Assembly (NCBI RefSeq): GCF_023573145.1
Contig: NZ_CP097636.1
Span: 3,286,001-3,350,000 of the forward strand
Source: Aquincola tertiaricarbonis
Lineage (GTDB): Bacteria > Pseudomonadota > Gammaproteobacteria > Burkholderiales > Burkholderiaceae_C
Reading direction: 5' to 3'
Length of the DNA stretch: 64,000 nt
Every line of letters begins with the position of its first letter. The stretch's first letter is position 1. This document shows positions 44,415-54,600 of this stretch, piece after piece. The notes under the pieces were generated by a model, which had not been told where the DNA came from, did not search any database, and saw nothing but the letters and a program-made list of their open reading frames with translations. The translations under genes were made by a program, and so were the position numbers.

Positions 44415-45653
44415 ATGACGACCAGCACCACCACCCTGACCCCGCCGCTGGCCCTGCCCAGCGGGGCACCGGCGGCCGCCCGGGCCGTGTTCAAGCTGCT
44501 GCGCCGCCTGCGCCACGGCACCTTGCAGGTGCAGTGGCCGGACGGCACGCACACCCAGTTCGGTGAGCCGGCCACGGCGGGCCAGGTGCCGCGCGCGCTG
44601 CTGCGGCTCAACAACTGGCAGCCTTGTGCCGCCACGCTGCGCTCGGGCGACATCGGCTTTGCCGAGACCTACATCGCCGGCGACTGGGACACGCCCGACC
44701 TGCCGGCGCTGCTGAAGCTGCTGCTCGTCAACCGCGAGCAGATCGAGTCGGTGGTGTATGGCACCTGGTGGGGCGCGCTGGCCTACCGGCTGAAGCACCT
44801 GCTCAACCGTAACTCGCGGCGCGGCAGCCGCCGCAACATCCACGCGCACTACGACCTGGGCAATCCGTTCTACCGCGAGTGGCTGGACGAGACGATGAAC
44901 TACTCCAGTGCCTGGTTCGAGGGCGACACCCAGCGTCCGCTGGCCGATGCGCAGCGGGCCAAGGTGCGGCGCGCCATCCGCGAATGCGGCCTGCGCCCGG
45001 GCGAGCGGCTGCTGGAAATCGGCTGCGGCTGGGGTGCGGTGGCCGAGAGCGCGGCCGTGGAGTTTGGCGCCCGCGTCACCGGCGTCACGCTGTCCACCGA
45101 ACAGCTGGCACACGCGCAGGCGCGCATGGCCCGCGCCGGTGCCGCCGAGCGCTGTGACCTGCGGCTGCAGGATTACCGCGACATCGACGACGGCCCCTAC
45201 GACGCCGTGGTCTCTATCGAGATGTTCGAGGCCGTGGGCCGCGAGTACTGGCCCACCTTCTTCCAGACGCTGCGCCGGCAGCTCAAGACCGGCGGCAAGG
45301 CCTGCATCCAGAGCATCACCATCCGCGAAGACCTGTTCGAGCGCTACGTCAAGAGCACCGACTTCATCCAGCAGTACGTGTTCCCGGGCGGGCTGCTGCC
45401 CAGCCCCGCGCGCTTCCGTGAACAGGCCGAAGCCGCCGGGCTGGCGGTGGTGGACGAGCTGGACTTCGGCCCCGACTATGCCGAGACGCTGGCGCGCTGG
45501 CGCACCGCCTTCCTGTCGCGCGAAGGCCCGATCCGCCAGCTGGGCTACGACGCGCCCTTCATCCGGCTGTGGACCTTCTACCTGGCCTATTGCGAAGCGG
45601 CCTTTGCCACCGGCAACACCAGCGTCATGCAGTTCACGCTGGAAAAGCGCTGA
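44415..45653 (+). CDS. Cyclopropane-fatty-acid-synthase-family SAM methyltransferase
   Basis: 412 residues. Seen: HAHYDLGNPFYREWLDETMNYS (about 142-162), SAM motif LLEIGCGWGAVAE (198-210), SIEMFEAVGREYW and FIQQYVFPGGLLPS. It transfers a methyl group from SAM to an acyl-chain double bond, giving either a cyclopropane ring or a methylated acyl chain. Which product forms cannot be decided from sequence by eye. Last gene of the FAD-DUF1365-methyltransferase operon; converges on corA 15 bases away. Confidence 0.9.
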   Translation: MTTSTTTLTPPLALPSGAPAAARAVFKLLRRLRHGTLQVQWPDGTHTQFGEPATAGQVPRALLRLNNWQPCAATLRSGDIGFAETYIAGDWDTPDLPALLKLLLVNREQIESVVYGTWWGALAYRLKHLLNRNSRRGSRRNIHAHYDLGNPFYREWLDETMNYSSAWFEGDTQRPLADAQRAKVRRAIRECGLRPGERLLEIGCGWGAVAESAAVEFGARVTGVTLSTEQLAHAQARMARAGAAERCDLRLQDYRDIDDGPYDAVVSIEMFEAVGREYWPTFFQTLRRQLKTGGKACIQSITIREDLFERYVKSTDFIQQYVFPGGLLPSPARFREQAEAAGLAVVDELDFGPDYAETLARWRTAFLSREGPIRQLGYDAPFIRLWTFYLAYCEAAFATGNTSVMQFTLEKR

Positions 45654-45668
45654 GGCGCAAGCACCCGC

Positions 45669-46631
45669 TTAGCGCAACCAGCCCTTGCGCTTGAAGTACA
45701 GGAAGGGCGCGGCCACCGAGGCCGCCATCAGCACCAGCGCGAACGGGTAGCCCCAGGGCTGGCGCAGCTCGGGCATGTGCTCGAAGTTCATGCCGTACAC
45801 GCTGGCGATCAGCGTGGGCGGCAGCAGCGCCACGCTGGCCACCGAGAAGATCTTGATGATCTTGTTCTGGTTGATGTTGATGAAGCCGACGGTGGCGTCC
45901 ATCAGGAAGTTGATCTTGTCGAAGAGGAAGGCCGTGTGCGAGTCGAGCGAGTCGATGTCGCGCAGGATCTGCCGCGCCTCCTCGAACTGCTCGGCATTGA
46001 GCATGCGGCTGCGCATCATGAAGCTCACCGCGCGGCGGGTATCCATCACGTTGCGGCGGATGCGGCCGTTCAGGTCTTCTTCCTTTGCCACCGCGGCCAG
46101 CACCTCGCCGGCGGCGCGGTCGTCGACCTCCTGCTTCAGCACGCGGGCACTGACCTTCTCCAGCGCGTCGTAGATCCCTTCCAGCGCATCGGCGCTGTAC
46201 TCGGCGTCGGCGTCGTAGAGCTTGAGCAGCACGTCCTTGGCGTCCTCGATCAGCGCCGGCGTGCGGCGGGCGCGCAGCCGCAGGAGGCGGAACACCGGCA
46301 GGTCTTCGGCGTGCACCGAAAACAGCACGTTGTCCTTGAGGATGAAGGCCACGCGCACGTTGCGCGGGGTGACGTCGTCGTCGATCAGGAAGTCCGAGCG
46401 GATGTGCAGTTCGCCGTTGTCTTCTTCGTAGAAACGGGCCGACTCTTCCAGGTCGTCATCCACCGCGTCTTCGGGGATGGTCAGGCCGAAGCGGCTGGCG
46501 ATCCAGCCCTTCTCCTGCGGCGTGGGTGCGTCCAGATCGACCCAGACCGGTCGCAGGTCGGCCAGCGCCTCGGCGCTCTCGATCTCTTCCTGGAACAGCC
46601 GCCCATTGGCGAGCCTGAAGACATTCAGCAT
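45669..46631 (-). CDS. corA: CorA-family magnesium/cobalt transporter
   Basis: 320 residues: large acidic cytoplasmic N-terminal domain, then two C-terminal membrane helices with the YGMNFEHMPEL signature (GMN at 280-282) and a basic end (FKRKGWLR). Forms pentameric Mg2+ channels. ATG at 46631 preferred over an upstream TTG. Upstream minus-strand DNA contains CCGGCATGCCGG (46695-46706) and TCACC-TAG-GGTGA (46716-46728), which may be control sites. Confidence 0.93.
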   Translation of the reverse strand: MLNVFRLANGRLFQEEIESAEALADLRPVWVDLDAPTPQEKGWIASRFGLTIPEDAVDDDLEESARFYEEDNGELHIRSDFLIDDDVTPRNVRVAFILKDNVLFSVHAEDLPVFRLLRLRARRTPALIEDAKDVLLKLYDADAEYSADALEGIYDALEKVSARVLKQEVDDRAAGEVLAAVAKEEDLNGRIRRNVMDTRRAVSFMMRSRMLNAEQFEEARQILRDIDSLDSHTAFLFDKINFLMDATVGFININQNKIIKIFSVASVALLPPTLIASVYGMNFEHMPELRQPWGYPFALVLMAASVAAPFLYFKRKGWLR

Positions 46632-47018
46632 GCGGTACTCCGGCGCTCTGGGGCGCCCTTCGGGGTGCAAGGGTTCGTCAGCGTCCGCCCTGCCCCGGCA
46701 TGCCGGCGCGGGCGGTCACCTAGGGTGACTCTGGTCCACGGATCTCTCCAACGGTAAGCCTTCGATTATGCCCACGAGAAATGGCGTCGCGGGGCACTCG
46801 CCGCGATGCGCTGCGGGCCTTTTCCGGCAGGGCCATGAGGCTCGTCACACAGCGTTTCGCTAAGCCGTTTTCATCGGCTTGTCATGCCGCGGTTTAGGGG
46901 GCACACTGTTTTCGACCGCCCCCGCCAACACCTGCTTTTTCCCCTTCCGTTCCCCGACACGATCCCTTCCCTGGATCCTTCGTCTTTCCCCCCAACCCTT
47001 CCCCCCAAGGAGGACCTG
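46632..47018. other. 387-base gap between divergent corA and hpf
   Basis: No gene is seen. Besides the two palindromes near corA it has AAGCCG-TTTTCAT-CGGCTT (46862-46880) and then a strikingly C-rich, G-poor leader (about 46917-47007) that ends in AAGGAGG before hpf. The leader is suitable for Rho loading or simply an unstructured 5' region. No riboswitch matching the Mg2+ M-box was recognised for corA. Confidence 0.45.
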
Positions 47019-47357
47019 ATGAACCTGACGATCAGCGGACACCACCTCGAAGTCACCCCTGCACTTCGCGAGTACGTGCTCACCAAGCTGGACCGGGTGA
47101 CACGCCACTTCGACCAGGTGGTCGACATCAACGTGCTGCTGAAGGTGGAAAAGATCCGGGAAAAGGAACGACGCCAGATGGCCGAGATCACGGTGCACGT
47201 CAAGGGCCGCGACATCTTCGTGGAACAGAGCGACGAAGACATGTACGCCGCGATCGACCAGCTGGTCGACAAGCTGGACCGCCAGGTGTGCCGCCACAAG
47301 GACAAGGTGCAGGACCACCACCATGCCTCGGCCAAGCGCCTGAGCGCCAGTGTGTAA
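47019..47357 (+). CDS. hpf: Ribosome hibernation promoting factor, short form
   Basis: 112 residues starting [27 protein letters not shown], with the beta-alpha-beta fold of HPF/YfiA and a conserved basic helix ([38 protein letters not shown]). Stabilises inactive 70S/100S ribosomes in stationary phase. AAGGAGG 6 bases upstream fixes the start at 47019. Followed by a clear terminator, then ptsN and hprK; rpoN, the usual upstream neighbour, is absent. Confidence 0.93.
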   Translation: MNLTISGHHLEVTPALREYVLTKLDRVTRHFDQVVDINVLLKVEKIREKERRQMAEITVHVKGRDIFVEQSDEDMYAAIDQLVDKLDRQVCRHKDKVQDHHHASAKRLSASV

Positions 47358-47380
47358 GCGCCTGAACCTTCACTAACACG

Positions 47381-47404
47381 AGCGGCCGCCAGCGGCCGCT
47401 TTTT
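47381..47404 (+). terminator. Rho-independent terminator after hpf
   Basis: 8-bp perfect stem AGCGGCCG / CGGCCGCT with loop CCAG, continuing into TTTT (five T in all including the stem end). Confidence 0.75.
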
Positions 47405-47461
47405 CATTGGCAGACACCATGCCGCAGCGCAGCAAATCCGCAACACCTGCAGTGGGGGTAG

Positions 47462-47499
47462 CCTCAAGCCATGGCGGGCTTGAGGGCGGTTTCTATAAT
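47462..47499 (+). promoter_or_regulatory. ptsN promoter region: TATAAT with a 9-bp inverted repeat at the -35 position
   Basis: A consensus TATAAT lies at 47494-47499. In place of a -35 hexamer there is CCTCAAGCC-ATGGCG-GGCTTGAGG (47462-47485). The repeat covers the -35 zone, which suggests a regulator site; no gene for its protein is suggested by context. Confidence 0.55.
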
Positions 47500-47561
47500 C
47501 ACCTCCCTCTTTGCCACCGTTCCTGCGGTTGTCGCTGCCGCCGCAACGTCAGGGAACTCAC

Positions 47562-48032
47562 ATGAACCGTCTCGCCGCCATCCTGCCCGCCAGCAACGTG
47601 CTGGTGAACGTGGAAGCCACCAGCAAGAAGCGTGCGTTCGAACAGGCTGGCCTGCTGTTCGAAAATCAGCACGCCATTGCGCGGGCCACGGTCAGCGACA
47701 ACCTGTTCGCGCGAGAACGACTGGGCTCCACCGGCCTGGGTCATGGCGTGGCCATTCCCCATGGCCGCATCAAGGGTTTGAAGAACCCGCTGGCCGCGGT
47801 CATCCGCGTGCAGCAGCCCATCCCGTTCGACGCGCCCGATGACGAGCCGGTCAGCCTGCTGATCTTCCTGCTGGTGCCGGAAGCCGCCACGCAGCGCCAC
47901 CTCGAGATCCTGTCCGAGATCGCCGAGCTGCTGTCCGACCGCGAGCTGCGTGAGCGCCTGAAGACCGAGCCCGACGCGGCCGGCCTGCACAAGCTGATCG
48001 CCGACTGGGCGCCGCTGAAGTCGGTCGCCTGA
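47562..48032 (+). CDS. ptsN: PTS-Ntr EIIA component PtsN
   Basis: 156 residues of the EIIA-Ntr fold; the phosphorylated His67 lies in [10 protein letters not shown]. Terminal acceptor of the nitrogen-related PTS; it regulates K+ handling, nitrogen and envelope functions. Leader of about 55 bases from the TATAAT promoter. hprK follows 10 bases after its stop, so the two are an operon. Confidence 0.94.
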   Translation: MNRLAAILPASNVLVNVEATSKKRAFEQAGLLFENQHAIARATVSDNLFARERLGSTGLGHGVAIPHGRIKGLKNPLAAVIRVQQPIPFDAPDDEPVSLLIFLLVPEAATQRHLEILSEIAELLSDRELRERLKTEPDAAGLHKLIADWAPLKSVA

Positions 48033-48042
48033 CGCAGGGGCC

Positions 48043-48999
48043 GTGAAGCCCTCGTCCATCAGCGCGGAAGCGCTGTTCGAAGAACATCGGGAAGCCCTGC
48101 GCTGGGAGTGGGTGGCAGGCCATGCCCACCCCGAGCGCCGCTTCGACGACGCCGCGGTGCGCGACGCCCGCTCGGCCGCCGACCTGGTGGGCTACCTGAA
48201 CTACATCCACCCCTACCGGGTGCAGATCGTCGGCCGCCGCGAAGTGGCTTACTTGAGCCAGAGCGCCGACGAGACGCTGGAGCGGCGCATCTCGCGCATC
48301 GTGACGCTGGAGCCGCCGGTGCTGATCGTGGCTGATGATCAGGTGCCGCCCGACCGGCTGACCGCGATGTGCGATCGCGCCGAGATCCCCCTCTTCGTCA
48401 CCGCCGAATCGGCCGGCCACGTGATCGACGTGGTGCGTGGCTACCTGGCGCAGCTGTTCGCCGAGCGCACCACCCGCCATGGGGTGTTCATGGACATCCT
48501 GGGCCTGGGCGTGCTGCTGACCGGCGAGTCGGGCCTGGGCAAGAGCGAACTGGGCCTGGAGCTGATTTCGCATGGCCACGGCCTGGTGGCCGACGACGCG
48601 GTGGATCTTTACCGGGTTTCACAAACGGCCATCGAAGGCCGCTGCCCGGAGCTGCTGATCAACCTGCTGGAAGTGCGCGGCATCGGCCTGCTGGACATCA
48701 AGGCCATCTTCGGCGAGACGGCGGTGCGCCGGAAGATGCGGCTCAAGCTCATCGTGCACCTGGTGCGCAAGGAAACGATGGAGCGCGAGTTCGAGCGCCT
48801 GCCCTACGAGCCCATGTACGAAGAGATCCTGGGCGTGCCGGTGCGCAAGGTGATCATCGCGGTGGACGCCGGCCGCAACCTGGCGGTGCTGGTGGAAGCC
48901 GCGGTGCGCAACACCATCCTGCAGCTGCGCGGCATCGACACGTACCAGGAGTTCATCCAACGCCACCAGAAGGCGATGGACAACGGCGGAGAGGGCTAA
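48043..48999 (+). CDS. hprK: HPr kinase/phosphorylase
   Basis: 318 residues. Walker A GESGLGKS at 161-168, the catalytic His in [17 protein letters not shown], and the HprK signature segment [15 protein letters not shown]. Reversibly phosphorylates HPr on serine. GTG start. Its stop overlaps the stop of convergent fur by 4 bases. Confidence 0.94.
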   Translation: MKPSSISAEALFEEHREALRWEWVAGHAHPERRFDDAAVRDARSAADLVGYLNYIHPYRVQIVGRREVAYLSQSADETLERRISRIVTLEPPVLIVADDQVPPDRLTAMCDRAEIPLFVTAESAGHVIDVVRGYLAQLFAERTTRHGVFMDILGLGVLLTGESGLGKSELGLELISHGHGLVADDAVDLYRVSQTAIEGRCPELLINLLEVRGIGLLDIKAIFGETAVRRKMRLKLIVHLVRKETMEREFERLPYEPMYEEILGVPVRKVIIAVDAGRNLAVLVEAAVRNTILQLRGIDTYQEFIQRHQKAMDNGGEG

Positions 49000-49424
49000 G
49001 TCGGCCGGTGCGGGCACTGCGGCTTCACGCAGGCCGCGTACAGCGCCAATGAGTGGTCGTGCAGCTCGAAGCCGCGCGACTGCGCCACCGAGCGCTGGCG
49101 CTTCTCGATCTCGGCGTCGAAGAACTCCTCCACCCGGCCGCAGGTGAGGCACACCAGGTGGTCGTGGTGCTGGCCTTCGTTCAGCTCGAACACCGACTTG
49201 CCGGATTCGAAGTGGCTGCGCGACAGCAGGCCGGCCTGCTCGAACTGCATCAGCACCCGGTACACCGTGGCCAGGCCGATGTCCGCGCCCTCGGCCAGCA
49301 AGGCCTTGAACACGTCCTCGGCCGTCATGTGGCGTTGGTCGGCCCGCTGGAACACTTCCAGGATCTTGATGCGCGGGAGCGTCGCCTTGAGGCCGCTGCT
49401 CTTGAGTTCGTCTACGTGGTTCAT
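48996..49424 (-). CDS. fur: Ferric uptake regulator Fur
   Basis: 142 residues; winged HTH ([32 protein letters not shown]) and metal-binding region with [20 protein letters not shown] and a C-terminal Cys pair (CVKPQC). ATG at 49424 gives the usual [18 protein letters not shown] start. Divergent from bamE with 37 bases between, an arrangement widely kept in proteobacteria. Confidence 0.95.
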   Translation of the reverse strand: MNHVDELKSSGLKATLPRIKILEVFQRADQRHMTAEDVFKALLAEGADIGLATVYRVLMQFEQAGLLSRSHFESGKSVFELNEGQHHDHLVCLTCGRVEEFFDAEIEKRQRSVAQSRGFELHDHSLALYAACVKPQCPHRPT

Positions 49425-49449
49425 GGCCGACCCCTGCAAATGGGGACCT

Positions 49450-49455
49450 TAGAAT
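49450..49455 (+). promoter_or_regulatory. -10-like TAGAAT just before bamE (leaderless-type start)
   Basis: TAGAAT ends 6 bases before the bamE ATG at 49462, with no Shine-Dalgarno between. A partial -35 (CCGACC, sharing GAC) lies near the right distance upstream. Confidence 0.4.
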
Positions 49456-49461
49456 CCCGCC

Positions 49462-50031
49462 ATGATAGCCAGCCCGCCTCGGCGCACCATGTTTCGAATC
49501 GAATACCTCGGCCTCCTCGGGGCCCTGATGGCCGTCAGCGGCTGCAGCTCGTGGCAGCAGTCGCTCAAGACCAGCGACAACATCCTGGGCGTCATCACGC
49601 CGTACCGCGTGGAGGTGGTGCAGGGCAACGTCGTCACCCGCGAGCAGATCGAGCTGGTCAAGCCGGGCATGAACCGCGCCCAGGTGCGCAACGTGCTGGG
49701 CTCGCCGCTGCTCACCGACCTGTTCCATGAGAACCGCTGGGACTACATCTTCACCATCAAGCGCCAGGGCACCGAGCCCCAGCGCCGCAGCGTGGTGCTG
49801 ATGTTCGACGGCGACACGCTGAAGTCCATCGACGCGCCCGACCTGCCGGGTGAGCAGGACTTCGTCGCGTCGATCAGCCCGATCAAGGTCAGCAACAAGG
49901 AGCCCAAGCTCGAGCTGACGGAAGAACAGCGCAAGGCGCTGCCCATCCCGCCCAAGCCCGAGCCGGCTGCCTCGGCGCCCGACTTCTCCGGCCCCACCCG
50001 GCCTTACCCGCCGCTGGAGGCTGCCAAGTGA
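49462..50031 (+). CDS. bamE: Outer membrane assembly lipoprotein BamE (SmpA/OmlA)
   Basis: 189 residues; signal peptide with lipobox AVSGC, BamE fold ([52 protein letters not shown]) and a Pro-rich C-terminal extension. Part of the BAM complex inserting outer-membrane proteins. The start at 49462 puts nine residues before the usual [11 protein letters not shown] 49489 is the alternative. Overlaps dapB by 4 bases (GTGA). Confidence 0.93.
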   Translation: MIASPPRRTMFRIEYLGLLGALMAVSGCSSWQQSLKTSDNILGVITPYRVEVVQGNVVTREQIELVKPGMNRAQVRNVLGSPLLTDLFHENRWDYIFTIKRQGTEPQRRSVVLMFDGDTLKSIDAPDLPGEQDFVASISPIKVSNKEPKLELTEEQRKALPIPPKPEPAASAPDFSGPTRPYPPLEAAK

Positions 50032-50840
50032 GCGCGCCGCTTCGCATTGCCATCGCCGGCTCGTCCGGCCGCATGGGCCGCATGCTGATCGAGGCGGTGG
50101 AAGCCGCCGACGACTGCGTGCTGGCCGGCGCCCTCGACGTGGCGGGCAGCCCCGCGCTGGGCACCGACGCCACCGCCTGGCTGGGCCGCGAAAGCGGCGT
50201 CAAGGTCACGGCCGACGTGCGCACCGCGCTGGCCGATGCCCAGGTGCTGATCGATTTCACCCGCCCTGAAGGCACGATGGCCCACCTGGCCGTCTGCCGC
50301 GAGCTGGGCGTGCGCGCCGTCATCGGCACCACCGGCTTCAGCGACGCGCAGAAGGCCGAGATCGCCGAGCACGGCCGGCACACCGGCATCGTGATGGCGC
50401 CCAACATGAGCGTGGGCGTGAACGTGGTGCTCAAGCTGCTGGACATGGCCGCCCGCGCGTTGAACGAGGGCTACGACATCGAGATCATCGAGGCCCACCA
50501 CCGCCACAAGATCGACGCGCCCAGCGGCACCGCGCTGAAGATGGGCGAGGTGGTGGCCGCCGCGCTGGGCCGCGATTTGAAGGAGTGCGCCGTGTACGGC
50601 CGCGAAGGCGTGACCGGCGAGCGTGACCCCAGCACCATCGGCTTTGCTACGGTGCGTGGCGGCGACATCGTCGGCGACCACACCGTGCTGTTCGCCGGCA
50701 CCGGCGAGCGCATCGAGATCACGCACAAGAGCAGCAGCCGCGTGACCTACGCACAGGGCAGCCTGCGGGCCGCCCGCTTCCTGGCCGACAAGCCGCAAGG
50801 CCTGTTCGGCATGGAAGACGTGCTCCGCCTGAACGCCTGA
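50028..50840 (+). CDS. dapB: 4-hydroxy-tetrahydrodipicolinate reductase
   Basis: 270 residues; N-terminal [21 protein letters not shown](P)-binding motif and catalytic [20 protein letters not shown]. Makes tetrahydrodipicolinate for lysine and diaminopimelate synthesis. GTG start overlapping the bamE stop, then 6 bases to the ExbB-like gene. Confidence 0.96.
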   Translation: MSAPLRIAIAGSSGRMGRMLIEAVEAADDCVLAGALDVAGSPALGTDATAWLGRESGVKVTADVRTALADAQVLIDFTRPEGTMAHLAVCRELGVRAVIGTTGFSDAQKAEIAEHGRHTGIVMAPNMSVGVNVVLKLLDMAARALNEGYDIEIIEAHHRHKIDAPSGTALKMGEVVAAALGRDLKECAVYGREGVTGERDPSTIGFATVRGGDIVGDHTVLFAGTGERIEITHKSSSRVTYAQGSLRAARFLADKPQGLFGMEDVLRLNA

Positions 50841-50846
50841 CGCCGC

Positions 50847-51506
50847 ATGGACGGCGGCTTCGGGGCGTTCTGGCACGCCAGCGACGGTGTGGGCCGCACG
50901 GTGGCGGCGCTGCTGCTGCTGATGTCGGTCAGCGCCTGGGTGGTGATCGTGTGGAAGGCCTGGGTGCTGCGCCGCGCGGCGGGTGACATCCAGCGCGCGG
51001 TGCCGGCCTTCTGGGCCGCGCAGCGGCTGGACGCAGGCCGCCAGCGGCTGGCCTCGCTGGACCGCGAGAACCTGCTCGCGCCGCTGGTGGACGCAGCCAC
51101 CGCGCCCTCGGCGCCCGGCACGCTGGCCACTGACGCGCACCTCTCCTCCCAGCTCACACGGCGGCTGCGTGATGCGCTGCACCGCGGCCTGGCCCACCTG
51201 CAGTTCGGCCAGGTGCTGCTGGCCTCGGTGGGCAGCACCGCGCCGTTCATCGGCCTCTTCGGCACGGTCTGGGGCATCTACCACGCGCTGGCCAACATCT
51301 CGGCCGAAGGCGGCATCACCATCGAACGCATCGCCGGCCCGGTGGGTGAGGCGCTGGTGATGACGGCCGCCGGCCTGGCCGTGGCCATTCCGGCGGTGCT
51401 GGCCTACAACCTGTTCGGCAAGTGGGTGAGCGCCTGCGAGGCCGAGCTGGAAGGCTTCGCCCACGACCTGCGCGAGATGATGCTGGCGCGCAGCAGCGAG
51501 TCCTGA
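50847..51506 (+). CDS. exbB: MotA/TolQ/ExbB family proton channel protein
   Basis: 219 residues, three membrane helices: near residues 20-40, then the conserved VLLASVGSTAPFIGLFGTVWGIYHAL and ALVMTAAGLAVAIPAVLAYNLF. With the ExbD-like neighbour it forms the stator energising TonB (or Tol). No tonB gene follows. Could equally be TolQ-like, but the absence of tolA/tolB favours ExbB. Confidence 0.9.
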   Translation: MDGGFGAFWHASDGVGRTVAALLLLMSVSAWVVIVWKAWVLRRAAGDIQRAVPAFWAAQRLDAGRQRLASLDRENLLAPLVDAATAPSAPGTLATDAHLSSQLTRRLRDALHRGLAHLQFGQVLLASVGSTAPFIGLFGTVWGIYHALANISAEGGITIERIAGPVGEALVMTAAGLAVAIPAVLAYNLFGKWVSACEAELEGFAHDLREMMLARSSES

Positions 51507-51517
51507 GCGGCCCCGTC

Positions 51518-51937
<420 letters not shown>

Positions 51938-51962
51938 CCACGCCCGGGGCGCGACCCGTCCC

Positions 51963-51968
51963 TACAAT
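51963..51968 (+). promoter_or_regulatory. -10-like TACAAT just before leuS (leaderless-type start)
   Basis: TACAAT ends 7 bases before the leuS ATG, with no Shine-Dalgarno between and no clear -35. Confidence 0.4.
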
Positions 51969-51975
51969 CGGCCGC

Positions 51976-54600
51976 ATGAACGACAAGTACATGCCGGCCG
52001 AGGTCGAGGCCGCGGCGCAAAACCACTGGAACGCACGCGACGCCTACCGCGTGACCGAAGACGCGAGCAAGCCCAAGTTCTACGCCTGCTCGATGCTGCC
52101 CTACCCCAGCGGCAAGCTGCACATGGGGCATGTGCGCAACTACACCATCAACGACATGCTCGCCCGCCAGCTGCGGATGAAGGGCATGAACGTGCTGATG
52201 CCGATGGGCTGGGACGCCTTCGGCCTGCCGGCGGAAAACGCGGCGATGAAGAACAAGGTGCCGCCCGCGCAGTGGACCTATTCCAACATCGCCTACATGA
52301 AGAAGCAGATGCAGGCGATGGGCTTGGCCATCGACTGGAGCCGCGAGGTGGCCACCTGCTCGCCCGCCTACTACAAGTGGAACCAGTGGCTGTTCCTGCA
52401 GATGCTGCAGGCCGGCATCGCCGAGCGCCGCACCCAGGTGGTGAACTGGGACCCGGTGGACCAGACCGTGCTGGCCAACGAGCAGGTGGTGGACGGCCGC
52501 GGCTGGCGCTCGGGCGCACTGGTGGAAAAGCGCGAGATCCCGGGCTACTACCTCAACATCACCAAGTACGCCGACGAGCTGCTGGAGCATGTGCAGCAGC
52601 ACCTGCCGGGCTGGCCCGAGCGCGTCAAGCTGATGCAGGAGAACTGGATCGGCAAGAGCGAAGGCGTGCGCTTCGCCTTCCCGCACGACATCCGCGATGA
52701 GGGCGGCGCGCTGATCCAGGACGGCCGGCTGTACGTGTTCACCACGCGCGCCGACACCATCATGGGCGTGACCTTCTGCGCCGTGGCGCCCGAGCATCCG
52801 CTGGCCGCGCATGCCGCGCGCAGCAACCCGGCGCTGGCCGCCTTCATCGAGCAGTGCCAGCAGGGCGGCACCAGCGAGGCCGAACTGGCCACCAAGGACA
52901 AGGAAGGCCTGCCCACCGGCCTCTTCGTGCAGCACCCGCTGACCGGGGACGCGGTGGAGGTGTGGGTCGGCAACTACGTGCTGATGAGCTACGGCGACGG
53001 CGCGGTGATGGGCGTGCCGGCGCACGACGAGCGCGACTTCGCCTTCGCCAAGAAGTACGGCCTGCCCATCACCCAGGTGGTGGCGGTGGACGGCGAGCAC
53101 TACAGCTACGACGCCTGGGCCGACTGGTACGGCGACAAGCAGCGCGGCGTGGTCATCAACTCCGGCAACTACAGCGGCCTGCGCTACCACGACGCGGTGG
53201 ATGCCATCGCGCGCGACCTGGCGGCCAAGGGCCTGGGCGAGAAGAAGACCACCTGGCGCCTGCGCGACTGGGGCATCAGCCGCCAGCGCTACTGGGGCAC
53301 GCCCATCCCCATCATCCACTGCGCCGATTGCGGCCCGGTGCCGGTGCCCGAGAGCGACCTGCCGGTGGTGCTGCCCGAGGATCTGATCCCCGACGGCAGC
53401 GGCAATCCGCTGAACAAGTGCGAGTCGTTCCTGAACGTCGCCTGCCCGCGCTGCGGCCAACCCGCCAAGCGCGAGACGGACACGATGGACACCTTCGTCG
53501 ATTCGTCCTGGTACTTCATGCGCTACTGCGACCCGGCCAACACCCGGCGCATGGTGGCCGAAGGCACCGATTACTGGATGCCGATGGACCAGTACATCGG
53601 CGGCATCGAGCACGCGATCCTGCACCTGCTGTACGCCCGCTTCTGGACCAAGGTGATGCGCGACCTGGGCCTGGTCAAGATCGACGAGCCCTTCAAGCGG
53701 CTGCTCACCCAGGGCATGGTGCTCAACCACATCTACAGCCGGCGCAGCGCGCAGGGCGGCATCGAATACTTCTGGCCGCATGAGGTCGAGAACGTGTTCG
53801 ACGCGGCCGGCAAGATCACCGGCGCCAAGCTCAAGAGCGACGGCTCGGCGGTGGACTACCAGGGCGTGGGCACCATGTCCAAGTCCAAGAACAACGGCGT
53901 CGACCCGCAGGAGCTGATCGACCGCTACGGCGCCGACACCGCGCGGCTGTTCGTCATGTTCGCCAGCCCGCCCGAGCAGACGCTGGAATGGAACGACGCC
54001 GGCGTGGAAGGCGCGCACCGCTTCTTGAAGCGCGTGTGGGCCTTCGGCGCCAAGAACGCCGCCGCCCTCAGCACCGCCGCCGACGTGGGCGGCGAGCTGT
54101 CGCCCGCGGCCAAGGCGCTGCGCCGCGAGGTGCACCTGGTGCTCAAGCAGATCAGCTACGACTACGAGCGCATGCAGTACAACACCGTGGTCTCCGGCGC
54201 GATGAAGCTGCTCAATGCGCTGGAAGACTTCAAGGCCGCGCCCGGCGACGAGCCGGCGCTGCGTGAAGGTTTCTCGGTGCTGCTGCGCGGCCTGTACCCG
54301 GCCTGCCCGCACATCACCCACGGGCTGTGGCAGCAACTGGGCTACGCCGACCGCCTGGGCGACCTGCTGGACGCGCCCTGGCCCGAGGTGGACGAAGCCG
54401 CGCTGGTGCAGGACAGCATCGAGCTGGTGCTGCAGGTCAACGGCAAGCTGCGTGGCGCGGTGACGGTGCCCGCCGGCGCCGACAAGGCCGCCATCGAAGC
54501 CGCCGCCCTCGCCCACCCCGAGTTCATCCGCTTCGCCGAAGGCAAGCCGGCCAAGAAGGTGATCGTGGTGCCGGGCCGTCTGGTCAACGTGGTGGTGTGA
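51976..54600 (+). CDS. leuS: Leucyl-tRNA synthetase
   Basis: 874 residues, class I. HMGH at residues 49-52 (HIGH motif), CP1 editing region ([13 protein letters not shown]), and MSKSK at 634-638. Full length. The stop shares bases with the lptE start (TGATG). Confidence 0.97.
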   Translation: MNDKYMPAEVEAAAQNHWNARDAYRVTEDASKPKFYACSMLPYPSGKLHMGHVRNYTINDMLARQLRMKGMNVLMPMGWDAFGLPAENAAMKNKVPPAQWTYSNIAYMKKQMQAMGLAIDWSREVATCSPAYYKWNQWLFLQMLQAGIAERRTQVVNWDPVDQTVLANEQVVDGRGWRSGALVEKREIPGYYLNITKYADELLEHVQQHLPGWPERVKLMQENWIGKSEGVRFAFPHDIRDEGGALIQDGRLYVFTTRADTIMGVTFCAVAPEHPLAAHAARSNPALAAFIEQCQQGGTSEAELATKDKEGLPTGLFVQHPLTGDAVEVWVGNYVLMSYGDGAVMGVPAHDERDFAFAKKYGLPITQVVAVDGEHYSYDAWADWYGDKQRGVVINSGNYSGLRYHDAVDAIARDLAAKGLGEKKTTWRLRDWGISRQRYWGTPIPIIHCADCGPVPVPESDLPVVLPEDLIPDGSGNPLNKCESFLNVACPRCGQPAKRETDTMDTFVDSSWYFMRYCDPANTRRMVAEGTDYWMPMDQYIGGIEHAILHLLYARFWTKVMRDLGLVKIDEPFKRLLTQGMVLNHIYSRRSAQGGIEYFWPHEVENVFDAAGKITGAKLKSDGSAVDYQGVGTMSKSKNNGVDPQELIDRYGADTARLFVMFASPPEQTLEWNDAGVEGAHRFLKRVWAFGAKNAAALSTAADVGGELSPAAKALRREVHLVLKQISYDYERMQYNTVVSGAMKLLNALEDFKAAPGDEPALREGFSVLLRGLYPACPHITHGLWQQLGYADRLGDLLDAPWPEVDEAALVQDSIELVLQVNGKLRGAVTVPAGADKAAIEAAALAHPEFIRFAEGKPAKKVIVVPGRLVNVVV

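Noticed and set aside
46632..46760. Possible Mg2+ M-box leader for corA
   Set aside because: CTAGGTGA on the minus strand resembles part of the M-box consensus but the rest of the conserved core is absent.
46885..46915. Possible sigma-54 promoter (GGCAC with a T-rich block) before hpf
   Set aside because: The -12 element lacks the required GC, and spacing fits only loosely; rpoN linkage is also missing.
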